Assembly (NCBI GenBank): GCA_900491605.1 | Contig: UESW01004258.1 | Location: 692,465 to 756,464, forward strand | Length of the DNA stretch: 64,000 nucleotides | Origin: Calamus simplicifolius | Lineage: Eukaryota > Streptophyta > Magnoliopsida > Arecales > Arecaceae | Reading direction: 5' to 3' | Notes under the pieces: generated by a model | Database searches by the model: none | The model's input: the letters and a program-made list of their open reading frames with translations, nothing else | What the model was told of the DNA's origin: nothing | Program-made: the position numbers and the translations under genes | Part shown: one piece after another, positions 12,259 to 24,130 of the stretch | Numbering within the stretch: the first letter of the stretch is position 1 | Layout: each line of letters starts with the position of its first letter

Positions 12259-12271
12259 TCTCCCCCTTTTT
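12259..12271 (-). promoter_or_regulatory. Element B polypurine tract
   Basis: AAAAAGGGGGAGA on the minus strand, adjacent to the 3' LTR. Confidence 0.8.
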
Positions 12272-12801
12272 GATGATTATAAAAACATTGAGTATATGCA
12301 TAGAATTCTTAAAGAGAATATCAAGGAAGTGATCTTTACGAGTAAGCTCCCCCTGAATAAGGTAGCTTCTCTTATGAAGTTCAAATTCAAATTATTCTTC
12401 CTCTTTGATACTTAAGATTTCTTTGTGCATAGACAATTCAATTCAATTATCAATTCATATCAATAACTCAACATCATATCAATCAATTAATATTCTCAAC
12501 TATAATTCTTTCCATATAATTTTAATTTTCTCCCTCTTAATGCATATAATTCTAATTTTCTCCCCCTTTTTTGTAATCAACAAAAAGGTAAAGAATATTT
12601 TACTGCATCAAAGGATAATTGCATCAAAAAGATAATCAAAAGTCAAATAGAATAAAAACTTTTCATTCATTAAAATAAGCTTCACTACATCAACATATTG
12701 TCAAGTATTACATAATCCTCTCCCTCTTTTACATTTCATTATATTAACTTCATTACATCAAAATGTAAACAACATTTTAACAAGATTGAACATAAACAAC
12801 A
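12272..12801. other. Element B 3' untranslated spacer
   Basis: AT-rich internal DNA between the extra ORF and the 3' LTR. The plus-strand ORF at 12,405-12,635 has AT-driven composition and no recognisable domain. Confidence 0.6.
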
Positions 12802-14150
12802 TCAAAAGTTCTTTCTAACTATTCTTGTTAAATGGTCTACTATATTTTTCATTCCATCACATTGAAGTCTAACATAATCTTTTAGTCTCTCATCCACAAA
12901 TGTGCAAGCTGTTGTGATTTTGTCTTGAAGTTCGGCGTTGCACTTTGAATAAGTTTCACCATCTCCACAAATTCTTTAAGCTTTCAAAGATGTTCTTCAA
13001 ATCACCATTTAAAGATTCTGCGGAGGTGTTGAGAGTTGATTCAATCTTTGCAATCCGATCATCAAGGGAGTAAAGTGATTCTTTTAAATTCATAAATTTA
13101 TTGTCAAACTCATCCTTCTGAGCTGCAAACAGACTTTTTAATTGCTCCATTTGAAGGTCTGAGAATCCAGTCGAAGAAGTGGATGGTTGATCATAAACTT
13201 GTGCAGGTGCAGGAGCAGGAACAGGAGTAGGCTATGGAGAAGGAGCCCTAAATGATGGTCCAGCCTCGCAAGGCCCAGAAACTCTCGGCATAGGGGCTCT
13301 TTCATCTAGATGTTCTTTCCTATCCCATTGACCATTCACCTTGACAAAACCCATCCGATGCAATGTAGCTAAGCTATAGTAATCTATGTGCCTTAGGTTC
13401 TTGGAAAGTTCATTGTCTTGAATTGGAACCCCTTGGCTCTTGAATACCATAGTTAGTACCATTCCATACGGTAGGGATGATCTCCTTTTCCCACCAGCTT
13501 CTGCCATATAAAAATCATCATTGCTGCCAGATTGATAGGCTACCCAGTTAGAACACTATCCATAACCACAATGTCTCGCTCCGAGACATACTCAAACCGA
13601 CCAGTCTTTGGAAACAAGATCCTACTGCATATATTGTGTAATAATCTTAATTCTAGGGGTAGTTGATTGCTCTAATTTCTTCAAACTCAGTTACATCCCT
13701 TCCTAACATCCTTGAAAGGGCTGCTGACCTATCACTATGCATGTCAGCGGCTAAACCAGTGATGGGATGCTAAAAATTTCCAGCTTTTGAAAAGTGAGAT
13801 GAATCCTTTTCCTTTAACATTGCTTACTAAACCTCCATCTCCTCTAGCCAAATTGAGATAAAATTCTTTTACTAGGGCTGGATAGGTAGGAACATCAAGA
13901 GAACATATCCCAGCCCATTTCCTTCAATTGTCTCCCATTGAAAAGCCTTCGGATTCAAATAGGTCAAAATTGACTTTTCTACCCATTGTGATGACTCTAC
14001 CAGCTAGGGTATCTACCTTTGGAAGATGTGTTGGGATTGTCGGAATCTGTGGATGAATCGCTGCTTGGAGTCGGCTCATGAATGGGACGACGTGCGGATC
14101 GCTTTCCCGTAGTTACCATGAACCACTGATTATCTCCTTTTGGGTGCCAT
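12802..14150 (-). pseudogene. Element B extra ORF ('envelope-like'), broken
   Basis: Homologous along its length to 9,302-10,735. The start MAPKRR at 14,150 is followed at once by a TAA. The remainder is spread over several frames: GRRYPSW-like and YVSERDIVV segments, then 13,232-13,507 (MAEAGGKRRSSLPYGMVL...), 12,956-13,150 (coiled-coil MEQLKSLFAAQKDEFDNKF...), and a stop at 12,802. Pieces of both strands here encode only fragments. Comparison with A shows which of its residues are conserved (YGMVLTMVFKSQGV; HRMGFVKVNG). Confidence 0.7.
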
Positions 14151-14620
14151 TGATCTTTGGAAAGGTTCAATTTGGATGGAATTAGAGATGGGGAAGTTTT
14201 GGAGAAATTTTGGAAGAGTTTGGTTAGGATTTGAGAAAGATATGAAATGACGAGGTGTCGACTCTGCCCTAATAAATCAACATTTGACTCCCAGGTGTCG
14301 ACTCCCGCAAAGTCGGGTGTCGACTCCAAATCGCTAACACAGTCAGCGCTCGAACTGGAGTCGGCTCCGAAACAGGTGTCGGCTCCAAGGTCAAGACCGA
14401 GAGCGACACAGAGGTGTCGACTCCTCAAACTGAGGTGTCGACTCCAGACAGTTTCAGAAAAAATATATGAGATTTCAAATGACTGAAACTGTCAAAATAA
14501 ATCATAAAATTTTGATAAAATTTGGAGTATTAAGGATCAAGTTTCAATGACTAGATAATTTGTCCTTAAAATATGAAGGGAATTTTCAAGAAATTGATAG
14601 AAATTTTAGATAGTCATTCC
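14151..14620. repeat. Element B spacer between pol and extra ORF, with GTCGACTCC motif cluster
   Basis: At 14,250-14,450 there are about eight spaced copies of GGTGTCGACTCC/GAGTCGGCTCC, the same short motif that fills part of the LTRs. The ORFs 14,247-14,486 (plus) and 13,997-14,428 (minus) run through this motif cluster and are not credible genes. Confidence 0.7.
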
Positions 14621-17600
14621 TTAAGTTTCAAAATCATTCCAAAGGATCACAATCCCTAATTCACCTCTAAGATAACAAAATCTTTCTTCACTCAAAGGTT
14701 TTGTAAATATGTCAGCTAATTGTTCTCAGTATTAACATAATCAAGACAAATTTCATTATTAGCTACATGTTCTCTTATAAAATGATATCTAATTTCAATG
14801 TGTTTGTTCTTGAATGTTGAATTGGATTTTTAGTTAGATTTATTGCACTAGTGTTATCACATCTAATAGGTGTTTTATCAAGTGTTATGCCATAATCTTC
14901 AAGTTGTCTCTTAATCCAAAGGATTTGAGCACAGCAACTTCCAGCTGCAACATATTCTGCTTCAGCAGTAGATAATGCAACCGAATTTTGCTTTTTGCTA
15001 AACCAAGAGATTAAGTTACTTCCTAAAATTGGCATGCACCACTTGTGCTTTTTCTATCTAATTTACATCCAGCATAGTCAGAATCAGAATATGCAATCAA
15101 ATTTAAGGTTGAGTCTCTAGAATACCATAAACCTACATTTTTAGTTCCACTTAAATATCTTAAAATTCTTTTTACAGCAATTAAGTGAGATTCTTTAGGT
15201 TCAGATTGAAATCTAGCACATAGACATACAGCAAACATAATATCTGGTCTACTTGCAGTTAAGTAAAGAAGGGATCCGATCATACCTCTGTAATGTTTTT
15301 GATCTACTTTCTTACCATCTTCATCTTTGTCCAATTTGCATGAAGGACTCATAGGTGTTCCAAGGGTTTGATTGATTCCATTCCAAATTTTTGAGAATTC
15401 TTTTGTGTACTTTGTTGGTTGATGAAATTCCTTCTTTGCTTTGTTTGATTTGAAGTCCTAGGAAGAAGTTGAGTTCTCCCATCATGCTCATTTCAAATTC
15501 ACCCTGCATTAACTTAGCAAATTCTTGACATAAAAATTGTTAGTAGCACCGAAAACAATATCATCAACATATATTGTACTACTAATAAATCTTTATCTTT
15601 TCTTTTCAAAAATAGTTTTATCAACATTTCCTCTTAAAAATCATTTTCAATTAGAAATTTACTTAATCTATCATACCAAGCTAGGTGCTTGTTTCAAACC
15701 ATATAGTGCTTTGTGTAATTTAAAAACATGATTTGGAAATTCATGATCTTCAAAACCAGGTGGTTGTTCAACAAAAACTTCTTCATTTATAAATCCATTT
15801 AAAAATGCACTTTTAACATCCATTTGAAATAAATTAATGCATATGACATGCAAATGCAAGTAATAATCTAATTGCTTCTAATCTAGCTACAGGTGCAAAA
15901 GTTTCATCAAAATCAATTCCTTCTTCTTGATTATATCCTTTTGCAACTAATCTAGCTTTATTTCTAATTACTATGCCATTTTCATCTAATTTATTTCTAA
16001 ATACCCATTTTGATCCTATTACAGAATGATCCTTTAGGTCTATCTACTAATGTCCATACATTATTTCTAGTGAATTGATTTAATTCTTCTTGCATAGCTA
16101 ACATCCAATTATTATCTTTTTCAGCTTCTTCAATAGTTTTAGGTTCAATTTGAGATACAAATGCAAGATGATTATTGATATTTCTCATTGATGATCTAGT
16201 TCTTACTCCTTGAGATGGATCACCTATAATTAATTCCTTGGATGACCATAGGCATATCTCCAATCTCTAGGTAGATCTATATCATTATGATTAGTATCAA
16301 TAACATCAACACTAGGAGAATCATTATCTTTAGCTTCTTGTTCATGATCTGAAGATACATCTATATTTAATTTTTCAATGTCTCTTTCTAGAATGTTTGT
16401 ATCTTCCTCATCATCAATCTTTTTGAACTTGATGCTAAAGATTCATCAAAATTACATGAATAGATTCTTCTACAATTAAGTTTCTCTTGTTAAATACTCT
16501 ATAAGCTTTACTAGATGTTGAATATCCTAAGAATATGCCTTCATCAGATTTTGCATCAAATTTTCCTAGGTTATCTTTACCATTATTATGAATGAAACAT
16601 TACAACCAAATGCATGAAAGTAACTTATGTTTGGTTTTCTATTATTCCATAAGTTCATAAGGTGTTTTCTTAATGATTGGCCTAATTAAAGCTCTATTAA
16701 GGATGTAACATGCCGTGTTTATAGCTTCCGCCCAAAAATATTTTGGTAAGTTGCTTTCACATAGCATGGTACGGGCCATGTCTTCTAGGGTTCTATTTTT
16801 TCTTTCAACTACACCATTTTGTTGCGGTGTTCTAGGTGCAGAAAAATTATGATGGATGCCATTTTCATGCAAAATTTTCAAATAAATGATTTTCAAATTC
16901 AGTGCCATGATCACTTCTTAGAGACACTATGGTGTTTTTTCTCATTTGTGACTTTCTTAAAGAATTTCAGGAATATCGAGAAAGTCTCATCTTTGTGAGC
17001 TAAAAATAACACCCAAGTGTATCTAGAGTAATCATCTACAATCACAAGACCATATTTCTTTCCTCCTAGACTTGTGGTTCTAGTAGGTCCAAAAAGATCC
17101 ATGTGAAGTAGCTCAAGTGGCCTAGAAGTGGAAACAATGTTTTTAGATTTGAAAGAATTTCTAGTTTGTTTTCCAAATTGACATGCATCACAATTTTATT
17201 ATTTTCAAAATCTAATTGTGGAAGTCCTTTTACTAAATCCATTCTTAATTAATTTTGAAATAAGGTGTGTGCTTGCATGACCTAATCTACGATGCCACAA
17301 CCAACCAATCTCATTTATATTAGCATTATTAGCAACTAGGCAATGATTACTTGTAGACAAATTGTCTAAATCAATCAAGTATACATTGCCATTTCTATTT
17401 CCAATAAAAACAATGCTATTATCAATGGGATTAGAAACTGTGCATATAGAAGATTCAAATGATACTTTAAAACCTTTGTCACATAATTGGCTAATGCTAA
17501 TTAAATTATGTTTAAACCATCAACATATAAGACATTTTCAATATATGTGGAGGGAGTTATTTGAATGTTACCAAACCCCAAGATTTGGCCTTTGCCATTG

Positions 17601-17760
17601 TCGCCAAATGTAACTACTCCTCCTCTTTTGCTTTCAAGGGTGATGAATTGATCCTTGTCACCCGTCATGTGCCTTGAGCAGCCGCTATCAGATACCACTT
17701 TCTTTTTGATCTTTTGGCCGCAAGACACTCCTGCAAAAATAATTAAGTCTTATATTTAGG
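14621..17760 (-). pseudogene. pol: Element B pol: protease, integrase, RT, RNase H (multiply frameshifted)
   Basis: Minus-strand copia pol in the usual order. The protease active site is DSGCSRHMTG near 17,655-17,700. Integrase has the first catalytic segment (MDLFGPTRTT...IVDDYSRYTWV, 16,920-17,102) and a third catalytic Glu segment (PRTPQQNGVVERKNRT, ~16,795-16,850). RT has DVKSAFLNGF...LYGLKQAP (15,671-15,830) and YVDDI near 15,560-15,577. RNase H has YSDSDYAGCKLDRKSTSG (~15,040-15,090), ALSTAEAEYVAA (~14,945-14,980) and a terminal ADIFTKPLSEERF segment, with a TAA at 14,621. At least eight frame changes between these pieces make it non-functional as written. Many are single-base indels in homopolymers, so part may be assembly error. 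Confidence 0.85.
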
Positions 17761-19388
17761 TACCCAAGCTTTCTTGGGTCCTTCATGGTTAGTAGCATAA
17801 AAATTGTTCCTTTAGGAACCCAAATTTTCTTTCCTTTACTATTTATCTTCTTATCTATTTTCTTAAAATTGCATTCAAAAACTTTGTGTCCCTTCTTGTT
17901 ACAGTAATGACATGTAACATTATCAAGGTTTTGTTCCTTTTTAAAAAAGTTTTTGACAAATTTTTGTTTCAAATTAGGCCTATATCCTAAACCAGCCTTA
18001 TCAATATAGCTCTTTGATTACTTAACAATAAATTAAGTTTTTCTGAACTATAAGTGAATTTATCAACAATACTTTTATATTATCAACTTCCTTCTTTAGT
18101 TTATCATTTTCATTAGAAATTGATTCTTTTTCTTTAGTCAAATTGTCTTTTTCAGATTTCAGCACTTTGGTTTCTTTATTAAGATTTTCTTTTTCTTCAA
18201 TCAAAGTTAAATTTTTATTTTTTAAAAACTTATATTTCTTTTTAAAATTTTGAAATCACCGACAAGTTCATTAAAAGCATCAAATAATTCATCAAAAGCA
18301 AATTCATCGCAAGGGTTTTCAGAACTTACCTCATCCTCTTCGTTTGCCATAAAGCAAATGTTAGCAACTCCTTTTGTTCTTCCTCTGATGAGGATTCATC
18401 GCTGTCGCTCCAGGTTGCAACATAGGCTTTCTTTTTTTCTTGAAAGACTTTTTCAGTTGAGGACAATCATATCTGTAATGCCCCGGTTTCTTACATTCAT
18501 AGCAAATCAAGGGGTCTTTCTTTTTATCCTTGTCCTTGTCTTTTTCTTTTTCTCCTTCCATCTTAGTTCCAAATTTCTTCTTGTGGAAGGGTCTCTTTCT
18601 CCTCATGAATTTTTTGAACTTTCTTGCTAGAAGAGCTGTCTCATCATCATCTTCTTCACTATCATTGCAGCTCTCCTCATTTTCAGCAGCCTTAAGAGCT
18701 ATGGTCTTTTTCTTCTTCACATCTTCTTCTATGTGCTGCTTCATGGTCAATTCATGGGTCATTAGGGATCCTAGAAGCTCCTCTAAGGGTAAGGTGTTGA
18801 GGTCCTTTGCTTCTTGGATTGCTGTCACTTTCGCTTCCCACGTTCTTGGAAGTGACCTAGAATTTTTCGAACAAGTTCAGAGTTAGAATATGTTTTGCCT
18901 AAACTTTTCAACCCATTTACAATATCAGTAAATCTAGTATACATGCATGCTATATTTTCAGTTTGTTCCATGCAAAATAACTCATATTTATGAACCAGAA
19001 TATTTATTTTGGATTCTTTTACTTGGTTAGTACCCTCATGGGTAACCTCTAATCTATCCCAAATCTCCTTTGCGGAATTACAAGTGGAGATTCTATTAAA
19101 TTCATTAGCGTCTAAAGAGCAATATAAGACATTCATGGCCTTAGCATTGAGCTGTGCCATTTTCCTATCATTATCATTCCAATCCCTTTCGGGCTTAGGA
19201 ACAATAGTGCCATCAACAACGTGTGTGGGTGTACTAGGTCCATTAGTTATAACACCCCATAATTCATAATCAGAAGCTTGAATGAATATCCTCATTCTTG
19301 CTTTCCAATAAGAATAGTTGGAACCATTAAACAAAGGAGGTCTATTTGTAGAATGACCTTCAGCAAATGATCCAACTTGAGTTGCCAT
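17761..19388 (-). pseudogene. gag: Element B gag, frameshifted
   Basis: Starts MATQVGSFAEGHSTN at 19,388. The copia gag core (WKARMRIFIQASDYELW; WDRLEVTHEGTNQVKESKI) runs to about 18,840. There one missing T relative to element A (AAAATTCTAGG vs AAAATTCTTAGG) shifts the frame. The downstream frame has the first zinc knuckle CYECKKPGHYRYDC near 18,460-18,500, then a lysine-rich coiled coil (18,022-18,204) and a second knuckle CHYCNKKGHKVFEC near 17,875-17,915. The plus-strand ORFs at 18,250-18,886 are shadows of the lysine-rich gag. Confidence 0.85.
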
Positions 19389-19435
19389 TTGGATCTTTAG
19401 CTCTTGATCGTGTGATCAAAATCTAATGAGCACTT

Positions 19436-19447
19436 GCTCTGATACCA
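19436..19447 (-). promoter_or_regulatory. Element B primer-binding site (tRNA-iMet type)
   Basis: TGGTATCAGAGC on the minus strand, two bases downstream of the 5' LTR end (19,450). Confidence 0.9.
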
Positions 19448-19449
19448 AT

Positions 19450-20950
19450 TGTTGGCCCAGATGACAACCCAAGAGGGGGGGGTGAATTGGGTTCTTTAAA
19501 AAATTTAGCCTTTTTAAAAATTGTTTGCTTAAGAAGAATGAAAGCAAATGCAATGTAAATACAAAGTACAGTAAATAAAACAGAGATAGAGATAGAGTCA
19601 ATGGAAGCACGGCAAACACAAAGATTTTATAGTGGTTCGGTGTATCCAACACCTACGTCCACTCCCAAGATCCACTTGGGTCCACACTATAATCTCCTCG
19701 ATTACAGTCGAGTTGTTTTACAAGCTCACAACTCAAACTTGTTGTTTTACCCGGGATCACAACGAACCCAGCTTTTTCGGGCTCACCAGCACAAACCCAA
19801 ACTCAAGCAAAACTAGCTTGACCCGAGGTTAACAACCTCCACTAGTTCAATCCCCTTTGATTGAACTAGGCACAAGCAAGTATATAAATGTTTTACAAAT
19901 TTTCACAGCTCCTTAATGAGCAATATTCAAAGAAAAGTAAATAGGTTTAGAAAAGCCTGATTTGAAGTTGTTTGGCTTTGAGCTTTTCTTCTTTTCCTCT
20001 TCTCCTTGCTGGGTTGAATCAAGCCTCAGCTCCGATTCTTCACAGTGGATGCAGTTGAAAAGATTGAAAAGATGGTCTCTTTCTTCTAGATGAGAATCCT
20101 TCGATTTTCCTCTATTTGAACGGCTTGGATTCTTCTTTGAGCTTTGTGGAGTGGAAGGTTTAGAAATTGAAAGCTCCTCTCTTGGATATACGGCTCAAGA
20201 CTTCTAGGATTTTGATTTTTGATTGTGTCTATCCGTTTCTATCTCTCTCTTTCTATATTTTCAAACGGTTGTTTTTTTCCCTTTTTATAGATTTCTTTGA
20301 TTCATTTTTGGGTGGAAATCTAGCCGTTGGAGTGTACCTAGAAGGATTTTCCATTCATAAAAAATAGCCGTTAGATGTCAGAAATCAAAATATTACCGTT
20401 AGAGCTGATCTGGCATTTTTGATTTTTCGTCCAGGTGGGTTGGAGTCGGCTCCAGCTTTTCAGGTGTCGGCTCCGAATCATTTTTCCATAAATAGTAAAT
20501 TCTGAGTTCGTCGTGGAGTTGGCTCTGCAAAAGCAAGTGTCGGCTCGCCGTCGTCAGGTGTCGGCTCCCGAAAACTGAAGGTGTCGGCTCTAGGATGCTC
20601 AGAAAAATCATCGCTCTGTTCTAGCATCGGAGTCGGCTCCTGACACAGTAAAGTGTCGACTCCGAAACCTTAGGTGTCGGCTCCGAAACTCTAGGTGTCG
20701 GCTCCAGGTTATATCAAAAATCAGATTAAAATTGAATTGGCAATGGGGTCGGCTCCAGACATTCTAGGTGTCGACTCCAAGCTCTGAAACTTTAAAATCT
20801 CTTATTTGTATATGTTTCAAAAATCATTTCTTAATTCCTTTAAATTGATCAAATAAATTTAAGTCCTGAAACACTTATGAAATCCATTAGTAATCAAATG
20901 AATATACTCAATTCCTTTATTAATCATCAAAATCAATGAGTGGATCAACA
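19450..20950 (-). mobile_element. Element B 5' LTR
   Basis: 1,501 bp, matching 10,752-12,257. It contains the GGTGTCGGCTCC cluster at 20,440-20,785 and an intact TATA box. The short ORFs inside are LTR shadows. Confidence 0.93.
19624..19631 (-). promoter_or_regulatory. Element B LTR TATA box
   Basis: TATAAAAT on the minus strand within CCACTATAAAATCTTTGTG. The same box occurs at 10,927-10,934 and, as TATAAAT, at 38,470-38,476. Confidence 0.6.
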
Positions 20951-20955
20951 GGATG

Positions 20956-21406
20956 GTAGATTTGAAGGATTTGAAGGTTTAAGTGAAGTGGGAAAGAGTT
21001 TGGAGATGATTTGAGAAATTTAGAAAATGAAATGTGTCGACTCTACCCTAATATAGTCAAACTGGGTCCACCAGGTGTCGACTCCCGCAAAGCGAGGTGT
21101 CGACTCCAACTCACTAAAACAGTCAGCGCTCGAAATGGAGTCGGCTCCGCAAAGCCAGGTGCCGGCTCCTAGAAATACAGACAGAGCAACACAAACGGGT
21201 GTCGACTCCACTGACTGTGGTGTCGACTCCAAGAAAGTTTCAATGAAAAATTGAAAGTTTCAAAGAATCCGAAACTTGTCAAAAAGGTTATCAAAATTTG
21301 AATAAATCAAGGGATTCATGTTTCTAGATAAGTTTTCATTAGAATCATGAGAAAATTTTTAAGAAAAGTGATTAAAATCTAGATAATTGATCCTTGGAGG
21401 TTTAAA
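20956..21406. repeat. Element A spacer between pol and extra ORF, with GTCGACTCC motif cluster
   Basis: Continuation of element A after element B. At 21,035-21,235 it has about eight spaced GTCGACTCC/GTCGGCTCC copies, as in the corresponding part of B. The minus-strand ORF 21,020-21,232 is a product of the repeats. Confidence 0.7.
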
Positions 21407-21798
21407 CTATTCTAAAGGATCACAAACTCCTAATTCACCTCTAAGATAGCAAAATCTTTTTTCACTAAGGGGTTTTGTAAATATGTCAGCTAATTGTTCA
21501 TCAGTAAAAATATAATCAAGACAAATGTCACCATTAGCTTCATGTTCTCTAATAAAATGATATCTAATTTCAATATGTTTAGTTCTTGAATGTTGTATAG
21601 GATTTTTAGTTAAATTGATTGCACTAGTATTATCACATCTAATAGGAGTTTTATCAAGTGTTATGCCATAATCTTCAAGTTGTCACTTAATCCAAAGGAT
21701 TTGAGTACAGCAACTTTCAGCTACAACATATTCTGCTTCAATAGTAGATAATGCAACCGAATTTTGCTTTTTGCTAAACCATGAGATTAAGTTACTTT
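21407..21798 (-). pseudogene. pol: Element A pol, 3' end (RNase H C-terminus), cut by the CACTA element
   Basis: Encodes the last part of RNase H, from SWFSKKQNSVALSTIEAEYVVAESCCTQILWIK at 21,683-21,790 to the GELGVCDPLE-stop at 21,407. Joined to 33,860 it lines up exactly with the uninterrupted copy in element B around 15,000-15,030, which proves the CACTA insertion point. A short ORF reading from here into 21,979 crosses the element boundary and is not real. Confidence 0.85.
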
Positions 21799-22390
21799 CA
21801 CTACAAGAGAAATTAAATATTGCGACGCCCAAATGCGTCGCAATTACGTCGCTAAACATGATATTGCGACGCAATAGCGACGTAATGACGGCGTCGCTCA
21901 ACTGTCCGTCGCAATACCCCTTTGTCGCAATTGCATCGCAATATTGCGACTCTCTGTGATGAAACTGCGACGCATGCAAATGCGTCGCTATATTTAATAT
22001 TAATTTTTAAAAATAAAATTATTATTAAATATTGCGATGCACTAAAATGCATCGTAATATTGCGACTCATCCAGATGCGTCGCAATATTTAATAATAATA
22101 TTTTTGGTATAATAGCGATGCAATTCTGAGTCGCTAATGCGTCGCAAATAAAAATTATTTTAAAATATTGCGATGCATGGTCATTGCGTCGCAATATTTA
22201 TTATAAATTTTTAAGATAAAATAGCGACTCAATTTTAGTCGCTAATGCGTCGCTATTAAATTTATTTTTAAATTATTGCGATGCAAGGTCATTGCGTCGT
22301 AATATTTAATAATAATTTTTGAAAATATTAGCGATGCAATTTCAGTCGCTAATGCGTCGCAAATTTTATTTTTTAAAAAAATATAAAAAT
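21799..22390. repeat. CACTA left (3') terminal and subterminal repeats
   Basis: After the CACTACAAGA terminus, GCGACGC/GCGTCGC motifs occur about every 20-50 bases, usually as inverted pairs such as ATTGCGATGCA...TGCGTCGCAAT with 4-8 bases between. From ~22,060 the pairs form units of about 107 bp (near 22,060, 22,167, 22,275). In En/Spm elements such motifs bind TnpA; that role here is inferred. Confidence 0.85.
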
Positions 22391-22534
22391 TTAAACGGTT
22401 AATACAATTTCGCTAAATCTAAATATTGATACAAACATTTTTCACTCAATCCAAACAATAATGAATTTTTAAAAATAATTTATATATTAAAATTTTGAAG
22501 TTTTTACAACATAAAAAAAGAAAAAAAAAATACA

Positions 22535-24026
22535 TCAAGAATCTGGGCGATCACGTGGAGGCTGTGGAGGCTGAAGACTCTGCGACAAGCGTCTAACCAT
22601 ATCCCGCAAATAATGCATCTCATCTCGCATGTCTGCAACCTCCTGATCCCGGCCTCGCATACGATCCTCAAAATCCTGCTCGACCTCCTGGCGAATCTCC
22701 TCTGAAATAGATCTGCGAAGGTCCTGTAAACGCTCGGGAGGAAGATCACCAGGAACTCGCGAGCTGGAGGCCTGATGGGGAAAAAATGTAGAAGCTCTAG
22801 TGCCCAGACCATAGACCCTGCGGTCTCGTGGCTGGGCACCAACAGCCTCCAAAAATACACGCCGACTCTCCTCTGCTGAGAGTTCGACGGGCGTCTCCCC
22901 ATCAGTAGAGTCGACCTGCGATGCCTGGGAGCGAAGCTCTCGACTCGTGTCTTGAAATTATGAAATCAACAATAAATGAGTTAATAAATTTCTTGAAATA
23001 AAATTTAGAAATTAAACAGATACTACATAAATCTAATTTCTTACCGCAACCTCCCGTGATCGCGTATCGACCCAGGAACCGTCCCTCCTGGTGTGTGTCG
23101 CCCTGAATAGACGAAACTCACCAGGATCTCGCCCTCCTGCTCAGACTATAACAATAAAAAAAATGATATTAATACAAATATTTGTAAATAACTAAAATAG
23201 TAATTAAAATATTTATGTTTTCTTACCATACGCCGTCTGTGCTCCTGAATCGAAATGGAGCCCGAAGTATGATGGGAGAGACCCGTGCCAGGACCGCCCT
23301 TCTCAGATCGGCGGTTCGTGCTGGCTGATGCGGACCTCCTGCGCCAGCCATCGGACTCCCAGGCCTGCTGCCACTCGTGCCAAATACCCTCTGGCACGTG
23401 CGCAGGACGCTGACCCGATGACCTCCAACGATGAAGCATGTCGGAGTATCGGCGTCGCGTCAGAGCCTCCCATGCTGCCCTAATGGCATCATGGGTGGCA
23501 GGATCCCACGTAAACTTTTTCTGCATTAAAATAAACAGTTAGTTTCTGAATTTATTAACTTTAAGAAATTTATATCACTGATAAATTGTATTTAATAAGT
23601 TTACCTGAAACTCAGAAAAATAAAACTCCCTCGTGGCTGGAGATACGTGGCGCCAATCGTAGCCACTGGGATCTGCACGCCTCTGAAAAACGGCGCTGAT
23701 GTGGCTGGATACATGATGCTGCTCAATGAATCTGTTAAAAAAATGCAAGTTTATAAGTAATTGACTTAAAAACATAAACATATATTTTTAATTAGTATAT
23801 ACTTACATCCCCTGAGCATCAAGTCGAAGTAAAGTGCGGCCGAGGGTGGAAGAACTCTCGGAGGTCTGTGCCGATCGGCTGGATGGTAATACTGCTGCAG
23901 AGATCGAAGGCTGCGCCTCTGCTGGAGATCCAAACTCTCCATCTCCGACGCTCATGTGATCTGATGTCGCAGGGCTACGTCTCTGCTCACCCGTCTGTCG
24001 TCGGTAGATCTACCTCTGCCCCTCAT
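22535..24026 (-). pseudogene. CACTA TnpA-like gene with Transposase_24-type domain, multi-exon, damaged
   Basis: Directly downstream of TnpD (105 bases between its stop and this ATG). The predicted first exon starts MRGRGRSTDDRRV at 24,026, is frameshifted near 23,952 and ends at a GTAAGT near 23,811. The next exon (~23,605-23,735) encodes RFIEQHHVSSHISAVFQ...WRHVSPATREFYFSEFQ. The following exon (~23,231-23,523) encodes KKFTWDPATHDAIRAAWEAL, then RYSDMLHRWR, IWHEWQQAWESDGWRRRS and NRRSEKGGPGTGLSHHTSGS. This W/RYxDML/NRRSE.G...HTGGS pattern is typical of plant Transposase_24 (Ptta/En/Spm) proteins. A short exon encodes EFRLFRATHTRRDGSWVDTRSREVA (~23,046-23,125). The last exon (to 22,535) has a coiled coil (RRSISEEIRQEVEQDFEDRM). 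It probably acts in binding subterminal repeats. Some exon borders are uncertain. Confidence 0.75.
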
Positions 24027-24130
24027 ACTGAAAATACTAAAGATTCACACAATTAAATTACGATTAATGATTGACTATGTAAGAATTTAACACTTATAAA
24101 AAAAAGTTAAATTTTAAAAAACCTTTATGT

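Larger units (their letters stand above)
10752..20950 (-). mobile_element. Element B: SIRE/Maximus-type Ty1/copia retrotransposon nested in element A
   Basis: 10,199 bp with LTRs 10,752-12,257 and 19,450-20,950, flanked by the direct repeat GGATG (10,747-10,751; 20,951-20,955). PPT and iMet-type PBS positions show leftward transcription. Gene order is gag-PR-INT-RT-RNase H then the extra ORF, as in A, but B is a distinct subfamily (the LTR bodies differ outside conserved blocks). By eye the LTRs differ by about 4% over ~165 bases. Coding frames carry many single-base indels. Confidence 0.93.

Noticed and set aside
18250..18886. Plus-strand Ser/Phe-rich ORFs opposite element B gag (and 36,904-37,587 opposite A gag)
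   Set aside because: Antisense shadows of lysine-rich, coiled-coil gag. They are present in both elements only because gag is.
22504..22902. 132-codon minus ORF overlapping the TnpA-like last exon
   Set aside because: The frame 22,535-22,960 continues homologous TnpA-like sequence (SRRVFLEAVGAQPRDRR); the other frame does not.
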